Assembly: GCF_014926585.1 (NCBI RefSeq)
Contig: NZ_CP045422.1
Location: 3,626,001 to 3,690,000 of the forward strand
Source: Devosia beringensis
GTDB lineage: Bacteria > Pseudomonadota > Alphaproteobacteria > Rhizobiales > Devosiaceae
DNA length: 64,000 nucleotides
Reading direction: 5' to 3'
Below are positions 1-10,518 of this stretch, piece by piece. The notes below the pieces were generated by a model. That model was not told where the DNA came from. It saw only the letters and a program-made list of their open reading frames with translations, and searched no databases. The position numbers and the translations under genes were made by a program. How positions within the stretch are numbered: the stretch's first letter is position 1; each line of letters begins with the position of its first letter.

Positions 1-2960
1 CCGCCGTCGACATCGGCGCCGCCGGTATTGACCTGAGTGCCTCGGCTGCGCCGGTGGCCATGCGTTCGGACAATGATTGGCTGATCTACAATCTGGAAGC
101 CAGCGAACAGAGCATTGCCGACCTTGTCGAGCATGCGGCGCAGGGGCGGTTTTCGCGCCTGCGCATCCGCGGCGGCATCGTCGGCATGAACGACGTGGTC
201 TATGGCCTTTATCGTCGCTTCGACAACATCAACCTCGATATCAGCCCTTCGGCCGATCTGCGGGATACGCATGGCACCTTCACGGCAACGCTGGGCGGTC
301 GCACCATGGCCGGCAGCCTGTCGCGCACGCTTGACGATGAGGGCAATGCGCATATCGAGGCGGATGTGGCCAATATCGACTTCGCCGCCTTCCTGCCCTT
401 TATCGATGATGCCGGCAGCATGGCGGCGCTGCGCGGGGCCGGGGCGCTGTCAATCGACGTCAATTTTGCCGCGACCGACAGCAAGCTCACCGACGGGCGC
501 TTCAAGGTCGATCTGACCGGGCTCGATCTGCGCCTCGAGGATGCCTATTTCCCCATCGCCAGCTCGATCATGGATATCGACTGGACGCCCAGCACCGGCC
601 AGTTCGCGCTGCGTGAAGCGGCACTGCAGATCGGCAAGAGTTCGGCCCGCCTGTCCGGTGTCTTCGCCATGGGGCTGGACCCGGTCTATGGGCCAACGCT
701 GGGCATCGTGCTCAATGCCAAAAAAGTCGTGGTGCATCCCGCAGACATGGCGGCGCCGGCAGTGCCGTTTGATAGCCTCGAGTTTTCCGGCTGGTCGGCG
801 CCGCTTTATGGCGCGCTGGGGATCGACCGGCTGGTGGTGCAAAAGGGCGATGCACGGGTCGAAACGGCCGGACGCGTCGACATGCTGCAGGCGGGGCTGG
901 GGCTTGACCTGACGCTGGCGGGCCAGGGGATTAGTGCCGATGACATGAAGCGGCTGTGGCCCTATCTGATGGCCCCGGAAGCCCGGGACTGGGTGGTGGC
1001 CAACCTCACCGAGGGTACGATCACGCAGGCGCGCATGCAGTTCAAATTCCCGGTGGGATCGCTGGCCGATGAGGGGGCCCGCAAGCCGGTGCCGAAGGAC
1101 GCCATCCAGATCGATCTGGTGGGGACCGGGGTGGCAGTCAAGCCGACCGCGACCATGGCGGCGATTGCCGTGGGCGGGGAGACGCGCTTGCAGATCGACG
1201 ATACGGCGGTGACCATTTCAGCCGGTGGCGGGCGGTTGGCGACGGCTGCCGGGACCATCGTGGTGAGCAATCCGGCCGTGGTCATCGACAGCACCGATCC
1301 GTCCGACCGCATCATGGAAGTCTCCGGCGATATCAGCGGCCCGATTCCGGCTTTGCTCGACCTGGTGCGGACGCAGCAGCCGACGCTGCTGGACGACAAT
1401 GCGCTGCCCATCGACGTGGCGGCATTGACCGGGGTGGTCGATACCGGGCTGGTAGCCACCATTCACCTGCCCGACGAAGATACCGGCAGGGCGATCCGCT
1501 TTGACTATGTGCTCAACGGCACCGTGGCCGATTTCGCCAGCACCAAGCCGATCGAGCAGCGCCGCATCGGCAATGGCCAGCTGGCCTTCAGCGCCTCCCA
1601 GGACGGCTATCAACTGGGCGGCACGGCCGAGATCGACGGCATCCCCGCCCAGGTCGAGATTGCCGGCACGCCCACGACCGATCCGGCTTTCCGCCTGTCT
1701 TCGACCGTGGATGTGGCCGAACTGGCCAAGATGGGCTTTGATGCTTCGGCGTTTCTGTCGGGCAGCGTGCGCTTCGTGGCCCAGCCCCAGGCCGGTGGCG
1801 CGCTCAAGGTGGCGGTGGACCTGCAGGACGCGGCGCTCAATATCCAGGATCTGGGGATTAGCAAGGCGGCGGGTACGGCCGGCCTGGTCAGCGCCACGCT
1901 GCAGCAGGACGGCGAGCTGTCGCAACTGAGCGATATCGACCTGGCCTTCGGCACCGTACGGGCGCAGGGCGCCATCGCCTATCACGCCACCGACGGGCTG
2001 GTTTCGGCCAGTTTCAGCCAGCTGGCCCTCAGCGAAGGCGACAGCGCGCAGCTCGATCTCAAGCCGATCGATGGCGGCTATGGCGTGCAGGTGCGCGGGG
2101 CGCAGCTCGACCTCAAGCCGATGCTCAAGCGCTTCTTCAGCCTCAATGAGGGCACCGGTGGGGTCAAGACCAGCCAGGCCATGCAGACGCTGGCGCTCGA
2201 CATCAAGCTGGAGCGGGCGCTGGGCTTTTACGCCACCACCGTGTTCAACCTCGATCTGGCCCTGGGCTTGGGCGGCGGCGAAGTGCGCGAGGCCAGCATT
2301 GCCGGGCAGTTCAGCGACGGCAATGGGTTGTCGGTGACGAGCAATCCGGCGCCGGATGGCCGTACCATGTCGGTGGCCTTCAACGATGCTGGCACCATCC
2401 TGCGTTTTCTCGGGGTCTATTCACAGCTGGCCGGCGGCTCGGGCAATCTGGTGTTGACCACCGACCGGGAGCGCGATGTCGAAACCGGGCAGCTGGTGAT
2501 GCGCGACTTTGCCATTGTCGACGAGTCCAATGTCGCCCAGGTGCTCGGCAATCATTCGGATTCGCGCTCCGCAATTGCCCAGCAGAACCGGCTCGATTTC
2601 GACGTGGCCGAGGTCGATTTCCTGCGCCGTTCCGACCGGGTCGAGGTCAACAATGCGCTGGTCACCGGCGCCACGGTCGGCGGCACGATGCGGGGCTTCA
2701 TCTATACCACCAGCCGGCAATATGACCTGACGGGCACCTATGTGCCGCTGTTCGGCATCAACAGCGTGTTCCAGAAGATACCGCTGCTCGGGCCGCTGCT
2801 GGGCGGACGGGACGGCGAGGGTCTGGTGGGCGTGACCTTTGCCGTGCAGGGCTCGCTGGACAGGCCGGAATTCAAGATCAATCCGCTCTCGGCGCTAGTG
2901 CCCGGGGTGTTCCGCGAACTCTTCGAGTTCCGCGCCAAGGAACTGCCGCAGGCGCAATGA
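1..2960 (+). CDS. AsmA-like / DUF3971 family envelope protein, 5'-truncated
   Basis: The reading frame is open from base 3, so the gene starts before the window; about 985 residues are visible. The sequence is rich in alternating short beta-strand patterns with GxL, DLxL and AxxG repeats, as in the DUF3971/AsmA_2 (YhdP/TamB-like) proteins. These are anchored in the inner membrane by an N-terminal helix and span the periplasm as a lipid-transfer beta-groove. The N-terminal anchor must lie upstream, and no transmembrane segment is seen in the visible part. The C-terminal region, with the motif FGINSVFQKIPLLGPLLGG near residue 915, is the usual conserved end of the family. It converges on tyrS. 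A role in phospholipid transport or outer-membrane maintenance is family inference. Confidence 0.8.
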   Translation, partial: AVDIGAAGIDLSASAAPVAMRSDNDWLIYNLEASEQSIADLVEHAAQGRFSRLRIRGGIVGMNDVVYGLYRRFDNINLDISPSADLRDTHGTFTATLGGRTMAGSLSRTLDDEGNAHIEADVANIDFAAFLPFIDDAGSMAALRGAGALSIDVNFAATDSKLTDGRFKVDLTGLDLRLEDAYFPIASSIMDIDWTPSTGQFALREAALQIGKSSARLSGVFAMGLDPVYGPTLGIVLNAKKVVVHPADMAAPAVPFDSLEFSGWSAPLYGALGIDRLVVQKGDARVETAGRVDMLQAGLGLDLTLAGQGISADDMKRLWPYLMAPEARDWVVANLTEGTITQARMQFKFPVGSLADEGARKPVPKDAIQIDLVGTGVAVKPTATMAAIAVGGETRLQIDDTAVTISAGGGRLATAAGTIVVSNPAVVIDSTDPSDRIMEVSGDISGPIPALLDLVRTQQPTLLDDNALPIDVAALTGVVDTGLVATIHLPDEDTGRAIRFDYVLNGTVADFASTKPIEQRRIGNGQLAFSASQDGYQLGGTAEIDGIPAQVEIAGTPTTDPAFRLSSTVDVAELAKMGFDASAFLSGSVRFVAQPQAGGALKVAVDLQDAALNIQDLGISKAAGTAGLVSATLQQDGELSQLSDIDLAFGTVRAQGAIAYHATDGLVSASFSQLALSEGDSAQLDLKPIDGGYGVQVRGAQLDLKPMLKRFFSLNEGTGGVKTSQAMQTLALDIKLERALGFYATTVFNLDLALGLGGGEVREASIAGQFSDGNGLSVTSNPAPDGRTMSVAFNDAGTILRFLGVYSQLAGGSGNLVLTTDRERDVETGQLVMRDFAIVDESNVAQVLGNHSDSRSAIAQQNRLDFDVAEVDFLRRSDRVEVNNALVTGATVGGTMRGFIYTTSRQYDLTGTYVPLFGINSVFQKIPLLGPLLGGRDGEGLVGVTFAVQGSLDRPEFKINPLSALVPGVFRELFEFRAKELPQAQ

Positions 2961-2989
2961 AAAAGGGCGCCGGTTGCCCCGGCGCCCTT
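2961..2989 (-). terminator. Intrinsic terminator of tyrS (between convergent genes)
   Basis: An 11-bp perfect stem (2963-2973 with 2979-2989) has a 5-base loop. Read on the minus strand it is followed by a run of T (AAAA at 2961-2964 on the plus strand), which suits tyrS. It starts immediately after the stop codon of the convergent AsmA-like gene and probably also stops that transcript. Confidence 0.8.
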
Positions 2990-3012
2990 GATATTCATAG
3001 GTCGGTGGCTGT

Positions 3013-4257
3013 TCAGACCGGCTTGAGCAGCGCGTGGCGCTTCTTGCCGACCGAGAGCTTGATGACGCCTTCGGGCAGCAGGGCATTGTCGCCAATGGCC
3101 AGCTTGTCGTCGTCGATCACGGCATCATTGACCCGCACGGCCCCCGACTGGATGTGCCGGCGTGCCTCGCCATTGGAACCGGCGAGACCCGCCGTGACCA
3201 GGGCCGCCAGGATGCCGATGCCATTGGCCAGTTCGGCATGGGTCACCGTGGCCGTGGGCAGCGACAGATCGATGGCGCCGGTCTCGAAAGTGGCGCGCGC
3301 GGTTTCGGCGGCTTCCTGGGCTGCCTCTATACCGCGGATCATGCCGGTCACTTCTGTCGCCAGGCGCTTCTTGGCCTCGTTGATGTCGCCCGCCACGATG
3401 CGAGCGATCTCTTCGAGCGGCAGCGTCGTGTAGAGCTTGAGGAAGCGCTCGACATCGGCGTCCTCGGTATTGCGCCAGTACTGCCAGAAGTCATAGGCCG
3501 AGAGCAGGTCGGCATTGAGCCAGATGGCGCCATTGAGCGACTTGCCCATCTTGGCGCCCGAGGACGTGGTCAGCAGCGGGCTGGTCAGGGCATAGAGCTG
3601 GGGCGTGCCGAGGCGATGACCCAGGTCGATGCCATTGACGATATTGCCCCACTGGTCCGAGCCGCCCATCTGCAGCCGCACGCCATAGCGGCGGTTGAGC
3701 TCGACGAAGTCATAGGCCTGCAGGATCATGTAATTGAATTCGAGAAAGCTCAGCGACTGTTCACGATCGAGCCGTTGCTTGACCGAGTCGAAGCTGAGCA
3801 TGCGGTTGATCGAGAAGTGCTGGCCAACATCGCGCAGGAATTCGAGGTAGTTGAGCGGCATCAGCCACTCGGCATTGTTGAGCATCAGCGCGTCTTTGGG
3901 GCCACTGCCAAAGCTGAGGTAGTTGGAGAATACCTGCTTGATGCCGTCGATATTGGCCTGGATGGTGTCGGTCGTCATCAGTTTGCGGGCTTCGTCCTTG
4001 AAGGACGGGTCGCCCACCATGCCGGTGCCGCCGCCCATCAGGGCCACGGCGCGGTGGCCGGTCTTTTCCAGCCAGTGCAGCATCATGATCTGGATCAGGC
4101 TGCCGACATGGAGCGATGAAGCCGTGGGGTCAAAGCCGATATAGGCGGTGACGGTCTCGGTGGCGAAGAGGTTGTCCAGGCCCGTGTCATCGGAGGTCTG
4201 GTGGATGAAGCCGCGCTCGGCGAGCGTGCGGAGAAAGTCAGATTTGAACTGGGTCAT
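3013..4257 (-). CDS. tyrS: Tyrosyl-tRNA synthetase
   Basis: Class I aminoacyl-tRNA synthetase that charges tRNA-Tyr with tyrosine in the cytoplasm. The 414-residue length is normal. The HIGH signature is HVGS at residues 50-53 and the KMSKS loop is KMGKS at 236-240, both of the TyrRS type. The GGSDQWGN motif near 198-205 binds tyrosine and ATP. A C-terminal S4 RNA-binding domain ([15 protein letters not shown] region) contacts the tRNA. The ATG at 4257 gives a complete N-terminus. It is convergent with the AsmA-like gene, with which it shares a terminator hairpin. Confidence 0.97.
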   Translation of the reverse strand: MTQFKSDFLRTLAERGFIHQTSDDTGLDNLFATETVTAYIGFDPTASSLHVGSLIQIMMLHWLEKTGHRAVALMGGGTGMVGDPSFKDEARKLMTTDTIQANIDGIKQVFSNYLSFGSGPKDALMLNNAEWLMPLNYLEFLRDVGQHFSINRMLSFDSVKQRLDREQSLSFLEFNYMILQAYDFVELNRRYGVRLQMGGSDQWGNIVNGIDLGHRLGTPQLYALTSPLLTTSSGAKMGKSLNGAIWLNADLLSAYDFWQYWRNTEDADVERFLKLYTTLPLEEIARIVAGDINEAKKRLATEVTGMIRGIEAAQEAAETARATFETGAIDLSLPTATVTHAELANGIGILAALVTAGLAGSNGEARRHIQSGAVRVNDAVIDDDKLAIGDNALLPEGVIKLSVGKKRHALLKPV

Positions 4258-4349
4258 GGGATGCGATCCGGGTAACGCTTGTGGTCTGGGGAGCGCCGCT
4301 CAGCGGCAGCTCCCCGGGGTTCGGATGATCGCAATAGTGCGCTCGAAGT

Positions 4350-5012
4350 TCAGCGCCCGCCGCCGTCGGCGATCTCCTGACGGCGACGGTCGAGATATTC
4401 GGCGCAGGCCGTGGTCAGTTCGTCGATCTTGCCCTCGAAGAAGTGGTTGGCGCCCTCGACGATCTGCTGCTCGATGGTGATGCCCTTTTGCGTCTTGAGC
4501 TTGTCGACCAGCTTCTGCACCGAGGCGGGCGGGGCCACGCGGTCCTTGTCGCCATGGATGATCAGGCCCGAGGACGGGCAGGGGGCCAGGAACGAGAAGT
4601 CATAGAGGTTTTCCGGCGGGGCGACGGAAATGAAGCCTTCCACCTCGGGGCGGCGCATCAGCAGCTGCATGCCGATCCAGGCGCCAAAGGAGAAGCCGGC
4701 AATCCAGCAGCCACGCGATTCGCGGTTGATGGTCTGCAGCCAGTCCAGCGCCGAAGCCGCATCGGAGAGTTCGCCGATGCCATGATCGAACATGCCCTGC
4801 GAACGACCCACACCACGCGAGTTGAACCGCAGCACGGCAAAACCGCGCTCCACAAACATGTAGAACAGGTTGTAGATGATCTGGTTGTTCATCGTCCCGC
4901 CGAACTGCGGGTGGGGATGAAGCAGGATGGCGATCGGAGCATTGGGCTCCCTGCCGGGCTGATAGCGGCCTTCCAGACGACCCTCAGGTCCGTTGAAAAT
5001 CACTTCTGGCAT
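4350..5012 (-). CDS. Alpha/beta hydrolase (dienelactone-hydrolase-like)
   Basis: Serine hydrolase of 220 residues. Visible features are the HPHPQFGGTMNN motif at 32-43 (a probable oxyanion region), the nucleophile elbow GFSFG with Ser108, the acid in HGDKDR (Asp155 or Asp157) and the histidine in GANHFF (His190). The fold is complete and no signal peptide is present, so it is cytoplasmic. The ATG at 5012 is preferred over an upstream in-frame ATG at 5207 because the GGAAGAAG ribosome site lies just before it and homologues begin MPEVxFNGPxGRLEG. It is divergent from the iron-sulfur operon and shares its 286-bp control region. The substrate is unknown. Confidence 0.85.
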   Translation of the reverse strand: MPEVIFNGPEGRLEGRYQPGREPNAPIAILLHPHPQFGGTMNNQIIYNLFYMFVERGFAVLRFNSRGVGRSQGMFDHGIGELSDAASALDWLQTINRESRGCWIAGFSFGAWIGMQLLMRRPEVEGFISVAPPENLYDFSFLAPCPSSGLIIHGDKDRVAPPASVQKLVDKLKTQKGITIEQQIVEGANHFFEGKIDELTTACAEYLDRRRQEIADGGGR

Positions 5013-5129
5013 GGTCTTACTTCTTCCGGCCGTTGTGGCTCTGTTCGTGTGCGTCTGCGATGTCCGGGTAGCGGCCAGCGGCTTGACTATGCCAGCCCGG
5101 CTCCCTAAAACATGGGTCGCAAAATCTAG

Positions 5130-5146
5130 TTTAGAATTGTTCGAAA
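5130..5146. promoter_or_regulatory. ICE-type iron-control operator (probable Irr site)
   Basis: TTTAGAATTGTTCGAAA is an inverted repeat of the form TTTAGAA-N3-TTCTAAA with one mismatch in the right arm. This matches the ICE box bound by the haem-responsive regulator Irr in Rhizobiales. It lies 153 bp before the iscS start and 118 bp before the divergent hydrolase. Regulation by iron status is expected for an Fe-S operon in this order. The site assignment is by eye. Confidence 0.6.
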
Positions 5147-5298
5147 CTCGGGTTTTTGGCCTAGTACGGCCTGCAAGTGCGCCCCTTGTAATGAAGTTGG
5201 GCGGCAAATTTCAAGAAGTGTTTGAAAGCAGGGGTGCCAAGCGCCCTGGCACAGGCATGGAAGGTATGACCGGCGCGCAGGCGCCCAACGGGAATCCG

Positions 5299-6429
5299 AT
5301 GACCAGACCGGCGATCTATCTTGATCATAATGCCGCGTCCCCGCTTCTTCCCGAAGCGCGGTCGGCGCTGCTGGCTGCGCTGGATCTGGTGGGCAATCCC
5401 TCATCGGTACATGGCCATGGCCGTGCCCTGCGCAATCTGATCGACACCGCCCGCGGGCAGGTTGCCGCACTGGCGGGGGCCGAGCGCAAGCAGGTCGTCT
5501 TTACGGGGTCAGCCACCGAAGCGATCACGCAGGCCATTGTCGGCGGCGCCAGGAGCTTTGCCGCCAGCGCCATTGTCATCAGTGCCGGCGAGCATGCTGC
5601 CGTCGGCAAGGCGGCCGAGGCGACCGGCTTACCGGTGATCACGATTAGCCTGCTGCCCGATGGCTGCATTGATCTGGATCAACTGGCTGACGTGTTGGCC
5701 GATGCCGAGGGCAACCTCCTGGTGGCGCTGCACTGGGTCAACAACGAGACCGGCGTGGTCCAGCCGATGGCGCGCATCAATGCGCTGGTGGGCCCGACGC
5801 GTCACACACTGTTTATCGATGCCGTGCAGGCGCTGGGCAAGCTACCCCTCGATTTTGCCGCCTCCGCACCCGATATGATGGCCATCAGTGGCCACAAGAT
5901 CGGCGCGCCGGCCGGCATTGGCGCACTGCTGGTCAAGGCACATGCCGACTTGGTCCGGCTCATTCCCGGTGGCGGGCAGGAGCAGGGTCGGCGCGGCGGT
6001 ACCGAAGCGGCAGCCCTGATTGCCGGCTTTGGTGCGGCAGCGGCGGCTTTTGCCGGGCACTATGAATCGGCCGATGTGGCCGCGCTGACGGCCCGGCTCG
6101 AGGCGGCTCTGCCCGGCGAGGCCGTGATATTCGGCGGGGCGCGGCTGGGCAATGTGATCAACTTTGCCGTGCCGGGCGTAAAAAGCGCGACGGCGATGAT
6201 GGCACTGGACCTGATGGGCCTGTCGGTCTCGTCGGGCTCGGCCTGCTCGTCGGGCAAGGTTGGCCCCAGCCATGTGCTGGCGGCGATGGGCGTGGCGCCG
6301 GAACTGGCCGAGTGCGCCCTGCGCGTCAGCCTGGGCTGGACTTCCACGGCGGCGGACGTTGACGCGTTCGTTGCCGGTTACCAATCGATCCTGGAGCGCC
6401 AGCGGGCGCGGCAGGGGCAGGCGGCCTAG
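5299..6429 (+). CDS. iscS: Cysteine desulfurase, IscS/NifS type
   Basis: PLP enzyme of 376 residues that takes sulfur from cysteine to feed Fe-S cluster assembly. The PLP lysine is Lys200 in SGHKIGAP. The persulfide cysteine is Cys316 in the SSGSACSSGK loop, typical of class I (IscS/NifS) enzymes and different from the class II SufS encoded 5 kb downstream. The N-terminus IYLDHNAASP is the family start. The ATG at 5299 follows a GGGA site; the frame extends further upstream to 4993, but that part is not conserved in character. It is the first gene of the suf operon. No IscR-type regulator precedes it, unlike many relatives. Confidence 0.9.
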   Translation: MTRPAIYLDHNAASPLLPEARSALLAALDLVGNPSSVHGHGRALRNLIDTARGQVAALAGAERKQVVFTGSATEAITQAIVGGARSFAASAIVISAGEHAAVGKAAEATGLPVITISLLPDGCIDLDQLADVLADAEGNLLVALHWVNNETGVVQPMARINALVGPTRHTLFIDAVQALGKLPLDFAASAPDMMAISGHKIGAPAGIGALLVKAHADLVRLIPGGGQEQGRRGGTEAAALIAGFGAAAAAFAGHYESADVAALTARLEAALPGEAVIFGGARLGNVINFAVPGVKSATAMMALDLMGLSVSSGSACSSGKVGPSHVLAAMGVAPELAECALRVSLGWTSTAADVDAFVAGYQSILERQRARQGQAA

Positions 6430-6495
6430 GCCGCAAGAGTTTTAGACGGTTCGCGGCGACCTTGAATCGCCGAGGAGCAATTAGGAGAAGCCGAC

Positions 6496-7998
6496 ATGGC
6501 GGACTACGACCATATCCCGACGCTCAAGGAAAACATTGATCGCGCTACCGTGGATTCGGTGCTGTCGCTTGACGTGGACAAGTACAAATACGGCTTCGAA
6601 ACCGATATCGAATCCGACATGGCCCCCAAGGGCCTGAGCGAGGACACGGTCCGCTTCATCTCCGCCAAGAAGAACGAGCCCGCCTGGATGCTGGAATGGC
6701 GCCTCGAGGCCTATAAGCGCTTCCTGACCCTGACCGAGCCCACCTGGGCCAAAGTGCACTATCCGCAGATCGACCTGCAGGACATGTATTATTACGCCGC
6801 GCCCAAATCGACGCCGGCGCCGACCAGCCTCGACGAGGTCGATCCGGCTTTGCTCGAAATGTATGAAAAGCTGGGCATCCCGCTCAAGGAGCGCGAGATC
6901 CTGGCCGGCGTCGAGCGCCCCAATGTGGCGGTCGATGCGGTGATGGATTCCGTTTCGGTGGTGACCACGTTCCGCGAAGAGCTGAGCAAGGTGGGCATCA
7001 TCTTCTGCTCGATCTCGGAAGCCATCCGCGAATATCCCGAGCTGATCCAGAAGTACCTGGCCTCGGTGGTGCCGGTTTCGGACAATTACTACGCCACGCT
7101 CAACAGCGCCGTCTTCACCGATGGCTCGTTTGTCTACATTCCCAAGGGCGTGCGCTGCCCGATGGAGCTGAGCACCTATTTCCGCATCAACGAGAAGAAG
7201 ACCGGCCAGTTTGAGCGCACGCTGATCATTGCCGAGGCCGACAGCTATGTCAGCTATCTCGAGGGCTGCACTGCGCCGATGCGCGCCGAAAGCCAGCTGC
7301 ATGCGGCCGTGGTCGAACTGGTGGCGATGGACAATGCCGAGATCAAGTATTCCACCGTCCAGAACTGGTACCCGGGCGACAAGGAAGGCAAGGGCGGCAT
7401 CTACAATTTCGTCACCAAGCGGGGCGACTGCCGTGGCGCCAATTCCAAGATCTCATGGACCCAGGTGGAAACCGGTTCGGCCATTACCTGGAAATATCCG
7501 AGCTGCATCCTGCGCGGCGACGGTTCGCGCGGCGAGTTCTACTCGATCGCCATCTCGAACGGCTACCAGCAGGTCGATAGCGGCACCAAGATGATCCATC
7601 TGGGCAAGAACACGTCCAGCCGCATCATTTCCAAGGGAATTGCGGCCGGCTTTTCCGACAATACCTATCGCGGCCAGGTATCGGCTCACGCCAAGGCCAA
7701 GAATGCGCGCAATTTCACGCAGTGCGACAGCCTTCTCATCGGCGACCGCTGCGGCGCCCATACGGTGCCCTATATCGAGAGCCGCAATAGTACCGCGGTG
7801 TTCGAGCATGAGGCGACCACGTCCAAGATCTCGGACGACCAGATGTTTTACTGCCAGCAGCGCGGCCTCAATGAGGAGGAAGCGGTGGCGCTGATCGTCA
7901 ACGGTTTCGTCCGCGATGTGCTGCAGCACCTGCCGATGGAATTCATGGTCGAGACGCAGAAGCTGATCGCGATCAGCCTTGAAGGCAGCGTGGGATGA
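6496..7998 (+). CDS. sufB: Fe-S cluster assembly scaffold SufB
   Basis: Scaffold subunit of the SufBCD complex, 500 residues, the usual length for alphaproteobacterial SufB. The long beta-helix core and the strongly conserved C-terminal block ([19 protein letters not shown], then a [15 protein letters not shown] segment) are intact, including the cysteine proposed to accept sulfur. The ribosome site TTAGGAGAAG precedes the ATG at 6496. The last four bases overlap the start of the next gene (ATGA), which is an unexpected cupin gene rather than sufC. It acts in the cytoplasm together with SufC and SufD. Confidence 0.97.
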   Translation: MADYDHIPTLKENIDRATVDSVLSLDVDKYKYGFETDIESDMAPKGLSEDTVRFISAKKNEPAWMLEWRLEAYKRFLTLTEPTWAKVHYPQIDLQDMYYYAAPKSTPAPTSLDEVDPALLEMYEKLGIPLKEREILAGVERPNVAVDAVMDSVSVVTTFREELSKVGIIFCSISEAIREYPELIQKYLASVVPVSDNYYATLNSAVFTDGSFVYIPKGVRCPMELSTYFRINEKKTGQFERTLIIAEADSYVSYLEGCTAPMRAESQLHAAVVELVAMDNAEIKYSTVQNWYPGDKEGKGGIYNFVTKRGDCRGANSKISWTQVETGSAITWKYPSCILRGDGSRGEFYSIAISNGYQQVDSGTKMIHLGKNTSSRIISKGIAAGFSDNTYRGQVSAHAKAKNARNFTQCDSLLIGDRCGAHTVPYIESRNSTAVFEHEATTSKISDDQMFYCQQRGLNEEEAVALIVNGFVRDVLQHLPMEFMVETQKLIAISLEGSVG

Positions 7999-8471
7999 GT
8001 GAATCCAGCATCCAGACCGTGGTCAGGGTGGCCGAGCTGTCGCTCAAGCGCCGCGACATGGCACCCGGCATTGGCTCGGATTTCACCAACATTTCCAAGC
8101 CCATGGGACTGACCCAACTGGGAGCCAGCTATTTTGCGGTCAAGCCTGGCGAGTCGGCGTTTCCGCTGCATGTCCACTACCAGGAAGATGAGATCATCAT
8201 CATCCTGTCGGGCACGGGTACCTACCGCTTTGGTGGCGAGAGCCACGCCGTCAAGGCAGGGGATACGCTGTCGGCTCCGGCCGGTCGGACCGAACTGGCG
8301 CACCAATTGACCAATTCGGGGACCGAGACGCTGACCTATATCTGCGTTTCGAGCCTGCCCGAGATCAATGTGGTGGAACTCCCCGAACTGGGTGTTGTGC
8401 GCATCCACAGCCGAAAACCGGGCGGCCCGGCGTCGATGGAGCTCAAAATGCCCGTCGCCGCAGACAAATAA
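7995..8471 (+). CDS. Cupin-domain protein inserted in the suf operon
   Basis: 158-residue single-domain cupin. The first cupin motif is recognisable as [19 protein letters not shown] at about 56-74 (two histidines and a glutamate as metal ligands), and the second as the [12 protein letters not shown] segment near 97-108. Its start overlaps the sufB stop by four bases (ATGA), so it is translationally coupled, and sufC follows after 74 bp. No function is known to me for a cupin at this place. Metal or sugar-type small-molecule binding is the general family property. The placement suggests co-expression with Fe-S assembly, but this could be a chance insertion. Confidence 0.85.
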   Translation: MSESSIQTVVRVAELSLKRRDMAPGIGSDFTNISKPMGLTQLGASYFAVKPGESAFPLHVHYQEDEIIIILSGTGTYRFGGESHAVKAGDTLSAPAGRTELAHQLTNSGTETLTYICVSSLPEINVVELPELGVVRIHSRKPGGPASMELKMPVAADK

Positions 8472-8545
8472 TTCGGGCTCAGGCCCAGACGTAATTGGGG
8501 GCTTTGCCCCACAAAATGACGGCGATGATGCCGGGAAGAGCTGAC

Positions 8546-9307
<762 letters not shown>

Positions 9308-9309
9308 TC

Positions 9310-10518
9310 ATGGCACAGTCAATGCCCATCCGGCTCGGCGCGGCCGAAGCCACCCTGATTGCCCAGCTCACCAGCGTCGGTGCCACCGCTGAAGCCGAAC
9401 GGCTCAGCATTGCCGGCCTGCCGACGCGTCGCGTCGAGAGCTACCACTATACCGACCTCAAGAGCCTGCTGAAGGCCGTGCCGCCGCTCGGCGTGGCGGC
9501 CAATGCCGCCAGTGCCCCGGCTCTGCGCGTCGCCGGCGCCTATCAGCTGATGATCGCCAATGGCGTCATCCAGTCCTCGACCACGGCACCGGCCGGCGTC
9601 ATCGTCGGCAAGGCCGAGGGCGGGGCACTGAGCACGCGCGACGACGTGCTGGTGCACCTCAATGGCGCGCTGGCCAAGGAAAGCCTCAGTCTGACGCTCG
9701 AAAGCAGCGTTGATCCGGTGATCCAGATCGACCGCCGCATCGAGGGCGAGGCGGCCCATGTTGCCGATTCGCTCAAGATCTTCGTGGCCGACAATGCTTC
9801 GGCCGTGATCCTCGAGACCTTTTCGGGCTCCGACGCCGCCCATGTCGGCAATCACGCCACCTATCTCGCCGTCGGCAAGAATGCGGTGGTGACCCATATC
9901 ACCGTCGATCTGTCCGCCCGGGCGGTGAGCCACTTTGCCACCAATGAATATCAGCTGGCTGATGGCGCCAAGCTGCGCACGGTCACAATCCATGCCGGCG
10001 CGGCCCTGTCGCGCAGCCAGGTCTTTGCCCGCTTTGTCGGGCCGGGCGCGCATGGCGACTTTACCGGGCTCAACCTGGTGGCCGATGGCCAGCACAATGA
10101 CATCACCATCGATATCCGCCACGGCGTGGCCCACACCACCAGCCAGGAAATGTACAAGCAGATCGCCCGTGGGCGATCCAAGGCGGTGTTCCAAGGCAAG
10201 ATCGTGGTGGAGCGCGACGCCCAGAAGGTCGATGCCAAGATGATGATGCAGGGGTTGATGCTCTCGGACGAAGCCGAGATCCTCAGCAAGCCCGAGCTCG
10301 AAATCTATGCCGACGACGTCGTCTGCGGCCATGGCTCGACCTGCGGCGAACTCGACGCCGATTCCATGTTCTATCTGATGAGTCGGGGCATCACCAAAGC
10401 CGAGGCCGAGACCATGCTGGTGCGCGGCTTCATCGCCGAAGTGCTCGACCCGATCGAAGATGCCGCCCTCAACGAGGCCCTCAACGGCGTCGTCGACGGC
10501 TGGCTGCTGGAGGCCTGA
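9310..10518 (+). CDS. sufD: Fe-S cluster assembly protein SufD
   Basis: SufB paralogue of 402 residues that pairs with SufB to form the cluster-building interface. The C-terminal SufBD core is clear: an ELEIYADDVVCGHGSTCGEL segment carries the conserved Cys-Gly-His motif thought to be needed for cluster assembly and iron acquisition. It is followed by a MFYLMSRGITKAEAETML helix. The ATG at 9310 sits two bases past the sufC stop, and its own stop overlaps the sufS start. Tight packing indicates one transcript. Confidence 0.95.
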   Translation: MAQSMPIRLGAAEATLIAQLTSVGATAEAERLSIAGLPTRRVESYHYTDLKSLLKAVPPLGVAANAASAPALRVAGAYQLMIANGVIQSSTTAPAGVIVGKAEGGALSTRDDVLVHLNGALAKESLSLTLESSVDPVIQIDRRIEGEAAHVADSLKIFVADNASAVILETFSGSDAAHVGNHATYLAVGKNAVVTHITVDLSARAVSHFATNEYQLADGAKLRTVTIHAGAALSRSQVFARFVGPGAHGDFTGLNLVADGQHNDITIDIRHGVAHTTSQEMYKQIARGRSKAVFQGKIVVERDAQKVDAKMMMQGLMLSDEAEILSKPELEIYADDVVCGHGSTCGELDADSMFYLMSRGITKAEAETMLVRGFIAEVLDPIEDAALNEALNGVVDGWLLEA

